Origin: Pedobacter sp. MC2016-14
GTDB taxonomy: Bacteria; Bacteroidota; Bacteroidia; Sphingobacteriales; Sphingobacteriaceae
Assembly (NCBI RefSeq): GCF_020991475.1
Contig: NZ_JAJMPA010000002.1
Span: 310,001-374,000, forward strand
Direction: 5' to 3'
DNA length: 64,000 bases
Both the position numbers and the translations under genes were made by a program. Positions 25,410 through 34,563 of this stretch are shown here, piece after piece (the first letter of the stretch is position 1; every line of letters starts with the position of its first letter). The notes under the pieces are model-generated. The model did not search any database, had not been told where the DNA came from, and saw only the letters and a list, made by a program, of their open reading frames with translations.

Positions 25410-27005
25410 TTAGTACGATGCTGGTGAGGGTTGGTTAGACCTCATGTTGATTTTTGTACGGTTTAAATAAGGAAACAATGCAATGATAAGGATAACAATT
25501 GCAATGATAAAGCTAATGATGAGGTAGTAATCCATCATGGACCTTAGAGAAGCCTGGTTTTCTACAGCCCTGTTGAGCAGGCTTCTTGATAGTTTTGCTG
25601 CCTGATCTGGAGCCATTCCCTTTGCCGTTAAATTCCCTGAATATAAGGCTAAGCGTTCTGCCACAGCGGTATTTAATCCACTCAGTTGTTCCTGAAAGCG
25701 GTTAATGTGGCCGGTTTTGTGTTCAAGCTGGAAATAATTGATTAATGCTATGCTGCTGCAAAAGCCGGTAAAGCGGAAAAATACGCCTGTTGCGGATGCG
25801 GTGCTGCCTAGATGTGCAGGTACTGAAGATATGGTAAACAGCACAATAGGGGTCATGAGCATTCCGGCGCCTAATCCCTGTATAATTAAGGGAATGAAAA
25901 AGGTAGAAGGATCTGCCCGAGTGCTGAATAAAAACCACATCCATACATGGAAGATAAGCAGTAATAGGAAACCGTAAAGCCAGATGAGCCGCATAGGACG
26001 TTTCATCAGGATTAAACGGGAAGATATTGTAACGCTTAGTACGATGCCGGCAATATTAGCCAGCATGATGTAGCCGATGTGGATGGGATCCATGCCCAGA
26101 ATTGTGGCGAAATAAATAGAGGTGATGCCCAAGGCACCCCGTACAAGGTATAATACTACTATGATACCCGCACCTAAATTGAAGTTTCTGTATTTGAATA
26201 CCTCGAGGCTAAGATAGGGGCGTTTTAAGTGAAGCTGACGAAGAATATGTATTCCGAATAATCCGGCGACTGTTATTGTAGCGAGGATAATCCGGCGATC
26301 CTGCCACCAGTAATACTGCTGACCGTATACCAGTACATAACCCATGAGGCACAAGATAGCCGAGTAAATTATAAAACTGGAATAGTCTAGCTGGTATAGC
26401 GGAGTTTTACGGTTTAGCCTTACATTGTTCATGACCAGGACTAATAAAATGGCTCCGGGGAAATAAGAAAAGATGATGAATTTATACAGTACATTGTAGT
26501 CAAAATTATCGAGAATTGGAGCGGTAACTAATGTAGATACAGGTGTAATGCAAAGCAGCAGGCAATAAAATATGGAATATCCAATTTCACGAGCGCGCTC
26601 GTTGTGTAAATTGCCGAAAATAAGTGTAATGCAAATACTTGTGCTCATACAGTTAGACATTCCCTGAATAAACCGGATGATTAAAAGGAGATATAAATTG
26701 TGGGTATGGTAGCAGGCAAAGGAAGTGACCACCTGGATCACTATGCTTAATAAAAAGTATTCTTTGGTAGCTGTAAAGATAAAGAAACGCCTTTCCAGTA
26801 CAAAAAAGCCTGCAACCGCCGCATAAAACACAATCATGCTATATTGCACATCAGCGGGTTCAAAGCCATAATAGCCCGCCGCACCTTGCGCACTGGCCAT
26901 AGATAGGCCAAAGAGGAGTAATCCCGGCAGCATCACCAGAAAGATAGTTATTCTTACCAGCCATACCGGAACCCAGCTTTTAAATACAGGTAATGTATTG
27001 CTCAT
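25410..27005 (-). CDS. EmrB/QacA-type MFS drug exporter (DHA2, 14 TM)
   Basis: The start at 27005 (MSNTLPVF) gives 531 residues; an in-frame ATG at 27020 would overlap the upstream gene. About fourteen hydrophobic segments, a long N-terminal helix and the GLGAGMLMTPIVL-like motif point to the DHA2 drug:H+ antiporters. It follows the HlyD-like gene with one base between stop and ATG. With that adaptor and the TolC-like protein it makes a full EmrAB-TolC tripartite exporter. Substrates of this type are usually hydrophobic drugs or toxins. The final tail is polar (about residues 515-531). Confidence 0.88.
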   Translation of the reverse strand: MSNTLPVFKSWVPVWLVRITIFLVMLPGLLLFGLSMASAQGAAGYYGFEPADVQYSMIVFYAAVAGFFVLERRFFIFTATKEYFLLSIVIQVVTSFACYHTHNLYLLLIIRFIQGMSNCMSTSICITLIFGNLHNERAREIGYSIFYCLLLCITPVSTLVTAPILDNFDYNVLYKFIIFSYFPGAILLVLVMNNVRLNRKTPLYQLDYSSFIIYSAILCLMGYVLVYGQQYYWWQDRRIILATITVAGLFGIHILRQLHLKRPYLSLEVFKYRNFNLGAGIIVVLYLVRGALGITSIYFATILGMDPIHIGYIMLANIAGIVLSVTISSRLILMKRPMRLIWLYGFLLLLIFHVWMWFLFSTRADPSTFFIPLIIQGLGAGMLMTPIVLFTISSVPAHLGSTASATGVFFRFTGFCSSIALINYFQLEHKTGHINRFQEQLSGLNTAVAERLALYSGNLTAKGMAPDQAAKLSRSLLNRAVENQASLRSMMDYYLIISFIIAIVILIIALFPYLNRTKINMRSNQPSPASY

Positions 27006-27006
27006 C

Positions 27007-28065
27007 TTAGTCCTTAACAATGCTTACGTTAGCGTTCATTCCTGCACGCAGCTCTTCAATTACCGTTTTGTTTTCTGTAAGTTTAATTTTAACAGGGATG
27101 CGCTGTACAATTTTTACAAAATTTCCTGTAGAGTTATCTGGCGGCAAAAGCGAAAATCGGGCACCCGTTGCAGGCGAAAGGGATACAATCTTCCCTTTGA
27201 ATTTATGGTCCGGATATGCGTCTGTTGTAATTTCTGCAGTTCCGTTGATGTGCATTTGGGAAATTTGTGTTTCTTTAAAGTTGGCAATTACCCACTTGCC
27301 AGCATCCTGGTCAACTATGTACGCTAAGGTTTGCCCTGCCTGAATAAGCTGCCCTTCCTGTATGGTTCTTCTGCCCATCTTGCCATTATAAGGAGCGCGG
27401 ATAATGGTGTAACCGACATCAAGCTTGTTCCTGTTTAGCAATGCCTGGCGGCGTTTAATCTCTGATTCATACACCCCCTTCTGGGCCTTGATGTCGTTAA
27501 TTTTGGATAGAGAAGCCTCGTAGTTTTCTATTGCAGACTGGTACTCAGATTTGGCTACATCCAATGCAGCTTTACTGTTTTCAAGCTGCTGCAGGGTAGC
27601 AGATTCTACTTTAAAAAGTTTAGCGTAACGCTCATAGTCCTGCTGTTGTCTGGTTAGTTTCGCTTTTGCTGCGGCAATTTGTGATGCACTTGCTGCTGAT
27701 ACCCTTGAGGTAGTAAGCACGTTGCTTTCCATTACACCAATCTGCGCCCGGGCATTGGATAATGCAGCTTCAGCTTCTTCCTGTTGCAGTTTATATTCGC
27801 TGTTGTCTATAATCAGTAGCGTGTCACCCTTTTTAACATCCTGATTTTCTTCATATTTAATGGTGTGTATAAAGCCGCTAACCCGTGATGTAATTGGATT
27901 GATGTATTCCTCTATCTGGGCATCGTTGGTATCTTCATAACTGTACATTTGAAAAACTGTACGTACGCCCCATACCAGTAAAACAAGTGCAATGATACCT
28001 GCAATCCAGGCCGTTATTTTGGTAATCAGTTGATCAGTTCTCGTATATTTCTTTTGAGTGCTCAT
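27007..28065 (-). CDS. HlyD/EmrA-type membrane fusion protein
   Basis: This 352-residue adaptor has an N-terminal membrane helix (about 16-36), a biotinyl-lipoyl-like half motif (ENQDVKKGDTLLIID), a long coiled-coil hairpin (about 80-215) and a beta-barrel part (YTIIRAPYNGKMGRR then WVIANFKETQ). It links the inner-membrane MFS pump to the outer-membrane channel. It is 1 base after the TolC-like gene and directly before the MFS gene, all in the same direction, so the three form one operon. The size is typical of EmrA. Confidence 0.92.
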   Translation of the reverse strand: MSTQKKYTRTDQLITKITAWIAGIIALVLLVWGVRTVFQMYSYEDTNDAQIEEYINPITSRVSGFIHTIKYEENQDVKKGDTLLIIDNSEYKLQQEEAEAALSNARAQIGVMESNVLTTSRVSAASASQIAAAKAKLTRQQQDYERYAKLFKVESATLQQLENSKAALDVAKSEYQSAIENYEASLSKINDIKAQKGVYESEIKRRQALLNRNKLDVGYTIIRAPYNGKMGRRTIQEGQLIQAGQTLAYIVDQDAGKWVIANFKETQISQMHINGTAEITTDAYPDHKFKGKIVSLSPATGARFSLLPPDNSTGNFVKIVQRIPVKIKLTENKTVIEELRAGMNANVSIVKD

Positions 28066-28066
28066 A

Positions 28067-29395
28067 TTAGAGGTTGCCTATGGCTTTTTGTAGTTGATAA
28101 TATTGAAGCTGTGCTGCTATTTGTGCCGCTGCCAGATCAAATTTAGTTTGTAATAATTGCGTGTCTGCATCCAGTAAATCCGTTAACAGAGATAGCTGGT
28201 TAAAATAGGTATTGTTAACAATCCTAAAGTTTTCTGCGGCCTGATGGATGTTTTGTTGTGCAACATTTATGCGGGTTAGCGCCTCCTGGTACCTTAAAAA
28301 AGCTTCATTTACTTTTTGTCTAACCCCATCCGCAGTTGCTAAATGTTCAATTTCCTGACGTTTATAGTTGATTTCGGCCTCCTGCACTTTGTGTTTATTG
28401 TGGTAAAGGGAAGATATGGAATAGCTGGCTTTGATACCGCCCAAGCCTAAGCCATATAATGAAATTGCGTAAGGGTAGAACCTGATTTGTGGGTAGGAAT
28501 AAGCATAATTGGCAAACAGGCCAAGTTTTAATGCCGGCGACCTGGTATTTTGAAGCTCCAGTTTGCTTAATTTGGTTTCCTGTTCCGAGATCTGGGCTTC
28601 CCAGGCGTGCTCGCTGGCTTCTGTCAAATATTCCTGGTAAGTTTTTAAGGGGTAATTAAAATGTATAACGGTATCAGGATTTATCTTCTCCTCATCTGGA
28701 TTGCCAATGAGAATATTTAATTTTTGATTGGCAATAGCAATGTCGTTGTCCAGTTGCACGAGTGACATCTTTTGTCTTGACAGCTTAAGTTCGGCACGTA
28801 AAACGTCACTTTTTAGCACCACCCCATTCTTTAGAAGTTGTTTGATCTCCTCAAGTTGTTTTTCCTGATCGCTAATGTCTTTCAGTACTAAATTCTTAAA
28901 GATTTTACTTCTTTGTAAATCCAGATAGTAGGCTGTTGCGCTCAGTTTGATTTCTGATGTACTGAGGTTACGTTGCGCAATTGCCAGTTCCTTTTTATCC
29001 TTTTCTTCCTTAATTTTTAAATTTGTTTTGTTGCCATTATACAGGTTCAAATAAGTATTGCCCCCAAAATCGTAAGCAGTGTGCAGCACCTCAAATTGAG
29101 AATGGGTATGAAAGAGCCCATTTTCGTAAATAGGCATGTTACTTACCTTCGCATACTCAGCTTCTACCTCTATTTCTGGTAAACGCTCTGCGCGAGCGTC
29201 CTTAATTGCTTCGTCTGTGGCTGCTACCTGAAGATTTCGCATTTGTATGGTTTTGTTAAAAGCAAGTGCTTTTTCCCAAATCTGGTTTAGTGGGGTTGGG
29301 TTTACCTGGGCATTGACCGTATTATAGGTGTAAAATAAGGGGATGAGCAGCAGATAAATCCGGGTTTTTAAATGGTGTTTTTTAAAGAGATACAT
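28067..29395 (-). CDS. TolC-like outer-membrane efflux protein
   Basis: From the ATG at 29395 this is a 442-residue outer membrane factor; an in-frame ATG at 29413 exists but lies closer to the divergent regulator. It has a signal peptide (ending NTVNAQ) and two long alpha-helical repeats typical of TolC, with conserved NKTIQMRNLQ and LKSDVLRAELKLS stretches. It should form the trimeric channel of the EmrAB-like pump encoded downstream in the same operon. It is transcribed divergently from the AraC gene, which probably controls it. Confidence 0.9.
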   Translation of the reverse strand: MYLFKKHHLKTRIYLLLIPLFYTYNTVNAQVNPTPLNQIWEKALAFNKTIQMRNLQVAATDEAIKDARAERLPEIEVEAEYAKVSNMPIYENGLFHTHSQFEVLHTAYDFGGNTYLNLYNGNKTNLKIKEEKDKKELAIAQRNLSTSEIKLSATAYYLDLQRSKIFKNLVLKDISDQEKQLEEIKQLLKNGVVLKSDVLRAELKLSRQKMSLVQLDNDIAIANQKLNILIGNPDEEKINPDTVIHFNYPLKTYQEYLTEASEHAWEAQISEQETKLSKLELQNTRSPALKLGLFANYAYSYPQIRFYPYAISLYGLGLGGIKASYSISSLYHNKHKVQEAEINYKRQEIEHLATADGVRQKVNEAFLRYQEALTRINVAQQNIHQAAENFRIVNNTYFNQLSLLTDLLDADTQLLQTKFDLAAAQIAAQLQYYQLQKAIGNL

Positions 29396-29477
29396 GGTAG
29401 ATTTCGAATACACAAAGGTAACATCAGCATTACAATGTAATTTTGTCTATATTGCCAATTATTTGTCCATTCCAGCC
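29396..29477. promoter_or_regulatory. Divergent promoter region with palindromic operator
   Basis: The 82-base gap between the efflux operon and the AraC gene has a −7 element TAATTTTG (29438-29445) for the AraC gene and a possible TACCTTTG on the minus strand (29413-29420) for the efflux operon. A perfect 13-base palindrome ATTACAATGTAAT at 29429-29441 overlaps the rightward −7 box. This is a good candidate operator. No clear −33 boxes were found. Confidence 0.45.
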
Positions 29478-30269
29478 ATGATGCTTAGTGCTAGCGAATA
29501 TTTAGATGCAATTGATGCGCACCCAAATGGGGTTTACGTAGTACATGAAAGAATTGAGCGAAAATTACCCTTTCATGTGCACCGTAAAGGTCAGTTTACG
29601 TATGTGCAAGGTGGTATTGCTTATATTTATATAGAAAATATAAAATACGTTATTCCTGCCAGGCATTATGTCTGGATTCCCCAGGGACTAGCCCATTATT
29701 TAGAAGTGAGGCACAGTGTAACAATTACCAGAAACCTTTATTTCTACACCAATAATGATGATAAAGATGCGTTTTACAGTAGGTTGGGGATTTATCCGGT
29801 AAATAACCTACTTCTGGAAATGATTGTTTTCTCCGAGAGGTACAACGGTGTGATTGAAGGAGGATCGGATGCCTTTCAGTTTTTGGCTTCTATAAAAAAC
29901 ATTTTACCTCAATTGGGACAAGAGACTTTCCCTATCGCTTTACCCACCACCAATGATGAACGGCTAAGGCCAATTATACTTTACCTTGCCCAAAATTTCC
30001 ACCTTCAGGTAACGCTCGAGCTTTTGAGTGATAAATTTGGTATTGGCGAACGTACTTTGTCCAGGTTATTTCAGTCAGTGATGAGGATCTCCTTTTTACA
30101 GTACTTAAAATTGCTTCGTGTAGTTAAGGCCATAGAAATGATGCTTCAAAATAAACTTAGCACCAGCGAAATAGCTTATGCAACAGGCTACAATAGCCTA
30201 TCTTCTTTTAGTAAGGCTTTTTATCAGGTGACTAACATGCGCCCTTCTTCCCTTAAATTTAATCTTTGA
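29478..30269 (+). CDS. AraC-family regulator of efflux operon
   Basis: The ATG at 29478 (or 29481) gives 263 residues; the frame is open from 29394 but that stretch holds the promoter. The N-terminal half is an AraC cupin-type sensor (HVHRKGQFTYVQGG, then HYVWIPQGLAHYLEV). The C-terminal AraC/XylS domain has two helix-turn-helix units (LSDKFGIGERTLSRLF and TSEIAYATGYNSLSSFSKAF). It lies divergent from the TolC-HlyD-MFS operon and likely regulates it in response to the exported compound; this is inferred from position. A terminator follows. Confidence 0.9.
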   Translation: MMLSASEYLDAIDAHPNGVYVVHERIERKLPFHVHRKGQFTYVQGGIAYIYIENIKYVIPARHYVWIPQGLAHYLEVRHSVTITRNLYFYTNNDDKDAFYSRLGIYPVNNLLLEMIVFSERYNGVIEGGSDAFQFLASIKNILPQLGQETFPIALPTTNDERLRPIILYLAQNFHLQVTLELLSDKFGIGERTLSRLFQSVMRISFLQYLKLLRVVKAIEMMLQNKLSTSEIAYATGYNSLSSFSKAFYQVTNMRPSSLKFNL

Positions 30270-30280
30270 GCAAAAATAAA

Positions 30281-30306
30281 GCAGGCTACCTTTTTAGGTA
30301 GCCTGC
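30281..30306. terminator. Bidirectional intrinsic terminator
   Basis: A perfect 10-bp stem (30281-30290 with 30297-30306) encloses the loop TTTTTA. It lies between the convergent AraC and ferritin-like genes. The A-rich left flank would give a U-rich tail for the minus strand, and ATTTTAT follows on the plus strand. Confidence 0.8.
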
Positions 30307-30339
30307 TGATAGGATTTTATACCGTAAAGGATGACGATA

Positions 30340-31191
30340 TTATCTTATAAAAGGAGCAGCAATAGCCAATACTGCCTCTTTTGTTAAAATTTCATCGAAT
30401 GCTTCTGACGCTGCGTTGGCAGATATTCCTGTGCCATTAATGTTGGTAATCGTAATCTTGCCATTGGCCTGAACGGTCTGACCTTCGCCAGCATAAATAG
30501 CAGCAACCGGGGTGCCTGTAGTATTGTCTACACCAGTAATCCAGGGTTTGATATTTACACCACCACCCGCAGTTGCTTTGCGCATTTGACGGATGTGTGA
30601 AGCATGACGTGCTTCAACAGAGTGGATGTTTAAAGCCGTTTCTAAATATGGGCTACCCATTAAATTGCCAGCCTGGCCTTTATATGCCCTTACACCTGTA
30701 TCTTCAAAAGCAGCGGCTACGGCTAAAAATGTAGGATAATCTGACATTACTGTCGGAAATGTATTCCTTGCGGTAAAGTCAAATTGTGCAGCAGTGAATG
30801 CTACTGGAGTTCCTCCCGCGGCAGAAATAGCACCTTTCAACAAATTAACGTGTGCCAATTCATGATCGCGGATGGTGGTAATGGCACCACGGGCTGGAGA
30901 ACCTGTCGTTAATCCAGAAAGCAGTAAAGGGGCAGAACCTAATGCCGTGTCATAAAAGTGATATTCCAGGTATTCCAGCGTTAGGGCAAAGTTTAATACA
31001 CCTATTACAGCCGTATTGGTTTGTCCGTAGGCTTTTTTGAACATAGAACCTAAAGCCAATGGCACGGAGGCTAATGCAACTTTTGATCCAAAGCTATAAA
31101 ACTGTTTCATGGCAGCCCGGCGAGGACTTAAACGTTCATAAATTTCGCCGTCTACTTTTTCAATTTCTTCTAATATATTTACAATATTCAT
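30340..31191 (-). CDS. Exported ferritin-like domain protein
   Basis: This is a 283-residue protein with a ferritin-like (Ferritin_2/dessication-related type) helical domain at about residues 60-210. It has the iron-type ligands ALTLEYLEYHFY, RDHELAHVNLL, AAFEDTGVRAY and VEARHASHIR. The N-terminus has an Arg pair (SPRRAAMKQF, residues 24-25) before a hydrophobic run (37-50), which resembles a weak Tat signal. It is probably exported. The C-terminal 60 residues are extra to the ferritin core. It follows the related gene at 31203 by 11 bases, so the two form an operon. Metal use and function are unknown. Confidence 0.8.
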   Translation of the reverse strand: MNIVNILEEIEKVDGEIYERLSPRRAAMKQFYSFGSKVALASVPLALGSMFKKAYGQTNTAVIGVLNFALTLEYLEYHFYDTALGSAPLLLSGLTTGSPARGAITTIRDHELAHVNLLKGAISAAGGTPVAFTAAQFDFTARNTFPTVMSDYPTFLAVAAAFEDTGVRAYKGQAGNLMGSPYLETALNIHSVEARHASHIRQMRKATAGGGVNIKPWITGVDNTTGTPVAAIYAGEGQTVQANGKITITNINGTGISANAASEAFDEILTKEAVLAIAAPFIR

Positions 31192-31202
31192 GGCAGTTCA
31201 GG

Positions 31203-31907
31203 TTAAGAGGTTGGTAAGTTACTTGCGTTAATTTTAGTTTTTACATAAGCACCTGCAATAGCGAGTACCTGCGCAGGAGTTCTGGATGTATCCAAACCAC
31301 TAGCATTCACAACGGTGTTGTCGGCAAAAGTTCCATTGCTGATTAAATCACGGATCAAAGCTGCATGTCTTGCTTCAACTGAAACAATCTGACCTGCAAT
31401 GGTTAGGTAGTCAGCTGATTTAATGAGTTTACCTGCGCCATTGTAAGCAGATACACCCAGGTCTTCAAAGGCTTTTGCAGTAGCCAGTACACTGGTACGT
31501 GAGGTAAAATCAATACTCGCAAAATTTACTTCCAGACCAGGAATAGCTGCAGTTCCTATTGCATTTTTGAAAAATTCACGGTGAGCAACCTCATGATCCC
31601 TGATGTCTGTTAAAAGTGAAACCTCTGTAGCAGTAATTCCTGTAAATTGATTTTGTATAACCTGCGTGTAAAAAGCAGCTTCCAATTGCTCAAGCGCATA
31701 GGCATAATTTAAAATACCAATGTCACCACTGCCTAAGTTCACTCCACTTTCGCTTTCAAATCCCCGGTCTTTTCTGCAGCCTGCTGCTACAAGTGCTACG
31801 CCTGCAATTCCTGCCCCTGCATATTGCAAAAAGGAGCGTCGTTGTAATGTTGCATTTAAGATGCTGCTGTCTTTTTGAAGCAGATCTTGTTCCTGTTGTT
31901 GTTTCAT
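31203..31907 (-). CDS. Ferritin-like domain protein, Tat lipoprotein
   Basis: This is a 234-residue protein with a twin-arginine signal (QRRSFLQYAG, Arg 23-24) and a lipobox (VAAGC, Cys44). A ferritin-like four-helix domain follows, with ligand motifs YALEQLEAAFY, RDHEVAHREFF, KAFEDLGVSAY and VEARHAALIR. It is a paralogue of the following gene and probably sits in the periplasmic leaflet as a folded, metal-loaded protein, because Tat exports folded cargo. The pair lies divergent from cydAB. Possible roles are iron or peroxide handling; this is inference. Confidence 0.82.
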   Translation of the reverse strand: MKQQQEQDLLQKDSSILNATLQRRSFLQYAGAGIAGVALVAAGCRKDRGFESESGVNLGSGDIGILNYAYALEQLEAAFYTQVIQNQFTGITATEVSLLTDIRDHEVAHREFFKNAIGTAAIPGLEVNFASIDFTSRTSVLATAKAFEDLGVSAYNGAGKLIKSADYLTIAGQIVSVEARHAALIRDLISNGTFADNTVVNASGLDTSRTPAQVLAIAGAYVKTKINASNLPTS

Positions 31908-32115
31908 AGTTTTGTAGATTAGATTATGGTGACATACGCCGGAAAAACGGAAGCGGTTTTAGATTTTTGATAAATATTCTTTATTGGTTTGTCTTTATTT
32001 TTTTATTTGCAAATAAATTATCAATTCATATTCATTCTTTTATAGGGTAAAGAGCAAGTGTTTTTTCTACATAAAAGCTGAATAAGCATTACTTTTATAG
32101 CACAAATTCATAGAT

Positions 32116-33441
32116 ATGGATGATTTTTTAGCTGCCCGTCTCCAGATGGCCTTTTCGTTAGGCTTTCACATCGTTTTTTCTTGTATAGGAATGGTGATGC
32201 CATTTTTTATGTGTACCGCCCACTACTTTTGGTTAAAGAAAAAAAGCCCTGTATTTCTGGATGTTACCAAGGCATGGAGTAAAGGTGTAGCCATATTTTT
32301 TGCTACCGGAGCTGTTTCCGGAACAGTATTGTCTTTTGAACTTGGGCTTTTGTGGCCAAAGTTTATGGAACATGCCGGTCCGATTTTTGGAATGCCATTT
32401 TCTTTAGAAGGAACCGCATTTTTTATCGAAGCAATAGCTTTGGGTTTTTATCTGTATGGATGGAACCGTTTTAACCCATGGTTTCATTGGTTTACGGGTC
32501 TGGTAGTAGGAATTACAGGATTGGCCTCAGGCATTCTTGTTGTAGCAGCTAATTCCTGGATGAACAGTCCATCGGGGTTCGACTTTATTCAGGGGCAATA
32601 TCTGAACATCGATCCAATGAAAGCCATGTTTAATGCGGCATGGTTTTCTCAGGCACTGCACATGTGTATTGCGGCTTTTGTTTCTACAGGGTTTGCAGTT
32701 GCCGGGGTTCATGCGCTCATGATTTTAAAAGGTAAGAATATAAATTTCCATACCAAAGCATTTAAGATCGCCGCTATTTTCGCTACTATAGCAGCCTGTC
32801 TCCAACCCATTAGTGGTGATATCTCCGCCAAAGAAATTGCGGTAAGGCAACCGGCTAAACTGGCAGCTATGGAGGCTCATTTTCATACCGAAAAGGGAGC
32901 AGGACTGGTAATAGGTGGTATTCCGGATACGGCAACTAAAACCGTTAAATATGCCTTGAAAATCCCCAAAGCCTTAAGTTTTATGGCAACTGGAGATTTT
33001 AACGGAGAGGTAAAAGGATTAGATAAAATTCCAAAGGCAGACCAACCTCCAGTAGCAGTGGTGCATTATGCATTTCAAATTATGGTAGGCTTGGGAATGG
33101 CCATGATGGCTTTAGCGCTGATCTATTTTATTGCATTATGGAAAAAACAGCGCTGGATAAACAGTCGCTGGCTGCTAAAGTTGTTTGTTATTGCTACGCC
33201 GATGGGATACCTTGCCCTAGAAGCAGGCTGGACGGTAACAGAAGTAGGCAGGCAACCCTGGATTATTTACGGGGTAATGCGTACTGCAGATGCGGTAACG
33301 CCGATGCCGGGTATAGCATGGTCTTTTTACCTGTTTACTGCAGTGTATATTTCTTTAGCCTTGATTGTAAGTTTGCTGTTGTTTAGACAAATTACCATGG
33401 TAGACAAATTGTATGATTCTTCCAGCCCTAAAAATCAATAA
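32116..33441 (+). CDS. cydA: Cytochrome bd oxidase subunit I
   Basis: This is a 441-residue protein with about nine helices. The heme ligands can be read: H18 (LGFHIVF), H182 (ALHMCIA) and Met323 (QIMVGLGM). Glutamates E98 and E105 match the conserved acids near heme. The quinol loop motif PAKLAAMEAH and GRQPW (378-382) are present. The loop is short, as in the bd subfamily without the long Q-loop insert. With CydB it reduces oxygen to water using quinol, without proton pumping. cydB starts 2 bases downstream. No CydX or cydCD gene is nearby. Confidence 0.96.
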   Translation: MDDFLAARLQMAFSLGFHIVFSCIGMVMPFFMCTAHYFWLKKKSPVFLDVTKAWSKGVAIFFATGAVSGTVLSFELGLLWPKFMEHAGPIFGMPFSLEGTAFFIEAIALGFYLYGWNRFNPWFHWFTGLVVGITGLASGILVVAANSWMNSPSGFDFIQGQYLNIDPMKAMFNAAWFSQALHMCIAAFVSTGFAVAGVHALMILKGKNINFHTKAFKIAAIFATIAACLQPISGDISAKEIAVRQPAKLAAMEAHFHTEKGAGLVIGGIPDTATKTVKYALKIPKALSFMATGDFNGEVKGLDKIPKADQPPVAVVHYAFQIMVGLGMAMMALALIYFIALWKKQRWINSRWLLKLFVIATPMGYLALEAGWTVTEVGRQPWIIYGVMRTADAVTPMPGIAWSFYLFTAVYISLALIVSLLLFRQITMVDKLYDSSSPKNQ

Positions 33442-33443
33442 AT

Positions 33444-34463
33444 ATGGTATATGTAGTGATCGTTTTTCTTTGGACCTCCATTTTATTGTATATTTTGCTC
33501 GGTGGCGCTGATTTTGGTGCAGGAATCATTGAGCTTTTTACCTCTAAAGGTAACCGTGCACGTACGCGTAAAAACATGTACGAAGCCATTGGCCCCGTAT
33601 GGGAAGCCAATCACATGTGGCTCATTATTGTTATTGTAATTCTTTTTGTGGGGTTCCCAAAAATTTATACCACCGTTTCCATCTATCTGCATATACCGCT
33701 GGTTTGCATGCTGCTGGGTATTATTGCCAGGGGCACCGCATTTGTATTTAGAAATTATGACGCGGTAAAAGACGATTGGCAGAAGGTGTATACCCGAATT
33801 TTTATTGCTTCCAGTATTCTTACCCCATTTTTTTTAGGGATCATTGCTGCGAGTGCTGTTTCTTCACAGATAGATTTGCAGGCGGGTGATTTTGCTGCTG
33901 CTTACATCTTTAGCTGGTTAAGCTGGTTTTCTGTTGCCGTGGGGATTTTTACGGTTAGCATTTGTGGTTTCCTTGCCGCCATTTTTATCATTGGGCAAAC
34001 AGATAATGAAGCTGACCGCATGTTGTTTACCAGAAAGGCAAAGCGCTCTATTTTTGCTGTCATGGTATCCGGGGCTCTTGTTTTTGCTGCTGCATATGCT
34101 GAAAATATCCCGGTATTTACCTGGATTTTCGGACATACCTTAGGCAGCATTGCCATTACTTCTGCAAGTTTATCCTTAGGGATATTATTCTGGGCACTCA
34201 AAACCCAAAAACCAATATTGAGCAGGTTGTTGGCCGGCTTTCAGGTTACCATGATCCTTTTCGCGGCTACCTATACCCACTTTCCTAATATTGTAGTCAT
34301 GAAACATGGTGCCAGACTTTCTTTGCTAATGCATCATGGACAGAATAAAACGATTGCCTCTTTGGGCATCGCCCTGTTATTGGGGAGTATCTTTATTTTA
34401 CCGGCACTTGGTTACCTAATTTATATTTTTCAAAAAAAGAAACCATATACAGGCGATCATTAA
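33444..34463 (+). CDS. cydB: Cytochrome bd oxidase subunit II
   Basis: This is a 339-residue membrane protein with about nine helices, as usual for CydB. It starts GGADFGAGI early and has VWEANHMWLI, the conserved Trp/Glu region near residues 53-62. CydB supports the heme-binding CydA and forms the second half of the dimer. It is 2 bases after cydA, so the two are co-transcribed. No terminator was seen after it. The gene is intact. Confidence 0.95.
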   Translation: MVYVVIVFLWTSILLYILLGGADFGAGIIELFTSKGNRARTRKNMYEAIGPVWEANHMWLIIVIVILFVGFPKIYTTVSIYLHIPLVCMLLGIIARGTAFVFRNYDAVKDDWQKVYTRIFIASSILTPFFLGIIAASAVSSQIDLQAGDFAAAYIFSWLSWFSVAVGIFTVSICGFLAAIFIIGQTDNEADRMLFTRKAKRSIFAVMVSGALVFAAAYAENIPVFTWIFGHTLGSIAITSASLSLGILFWALKTQKPILSRLLAGFQVTMILFAATYTHFPNIVVMKHGARLSLLMHHGQNKTIASLGIALLLGSIFILPALGYLIYIFQKKKPYTGDH

Positions 34464-34563
34464 AGCATAGCTGATCTTAATTTTCGAATATTTACATGTG
34501 GCAAACATCTGTGCTGTAGTAATTGATTAATTTAGATTTTTTAGCAACGTATAGAGGCAGACA

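Noticed and set aside
31967-31980. FNR-like half site TTGAT upstream of cydAB and the ferritin-like genes
   Set aside because: Only the left half matches; the right half has two of five bases, too weak to call.
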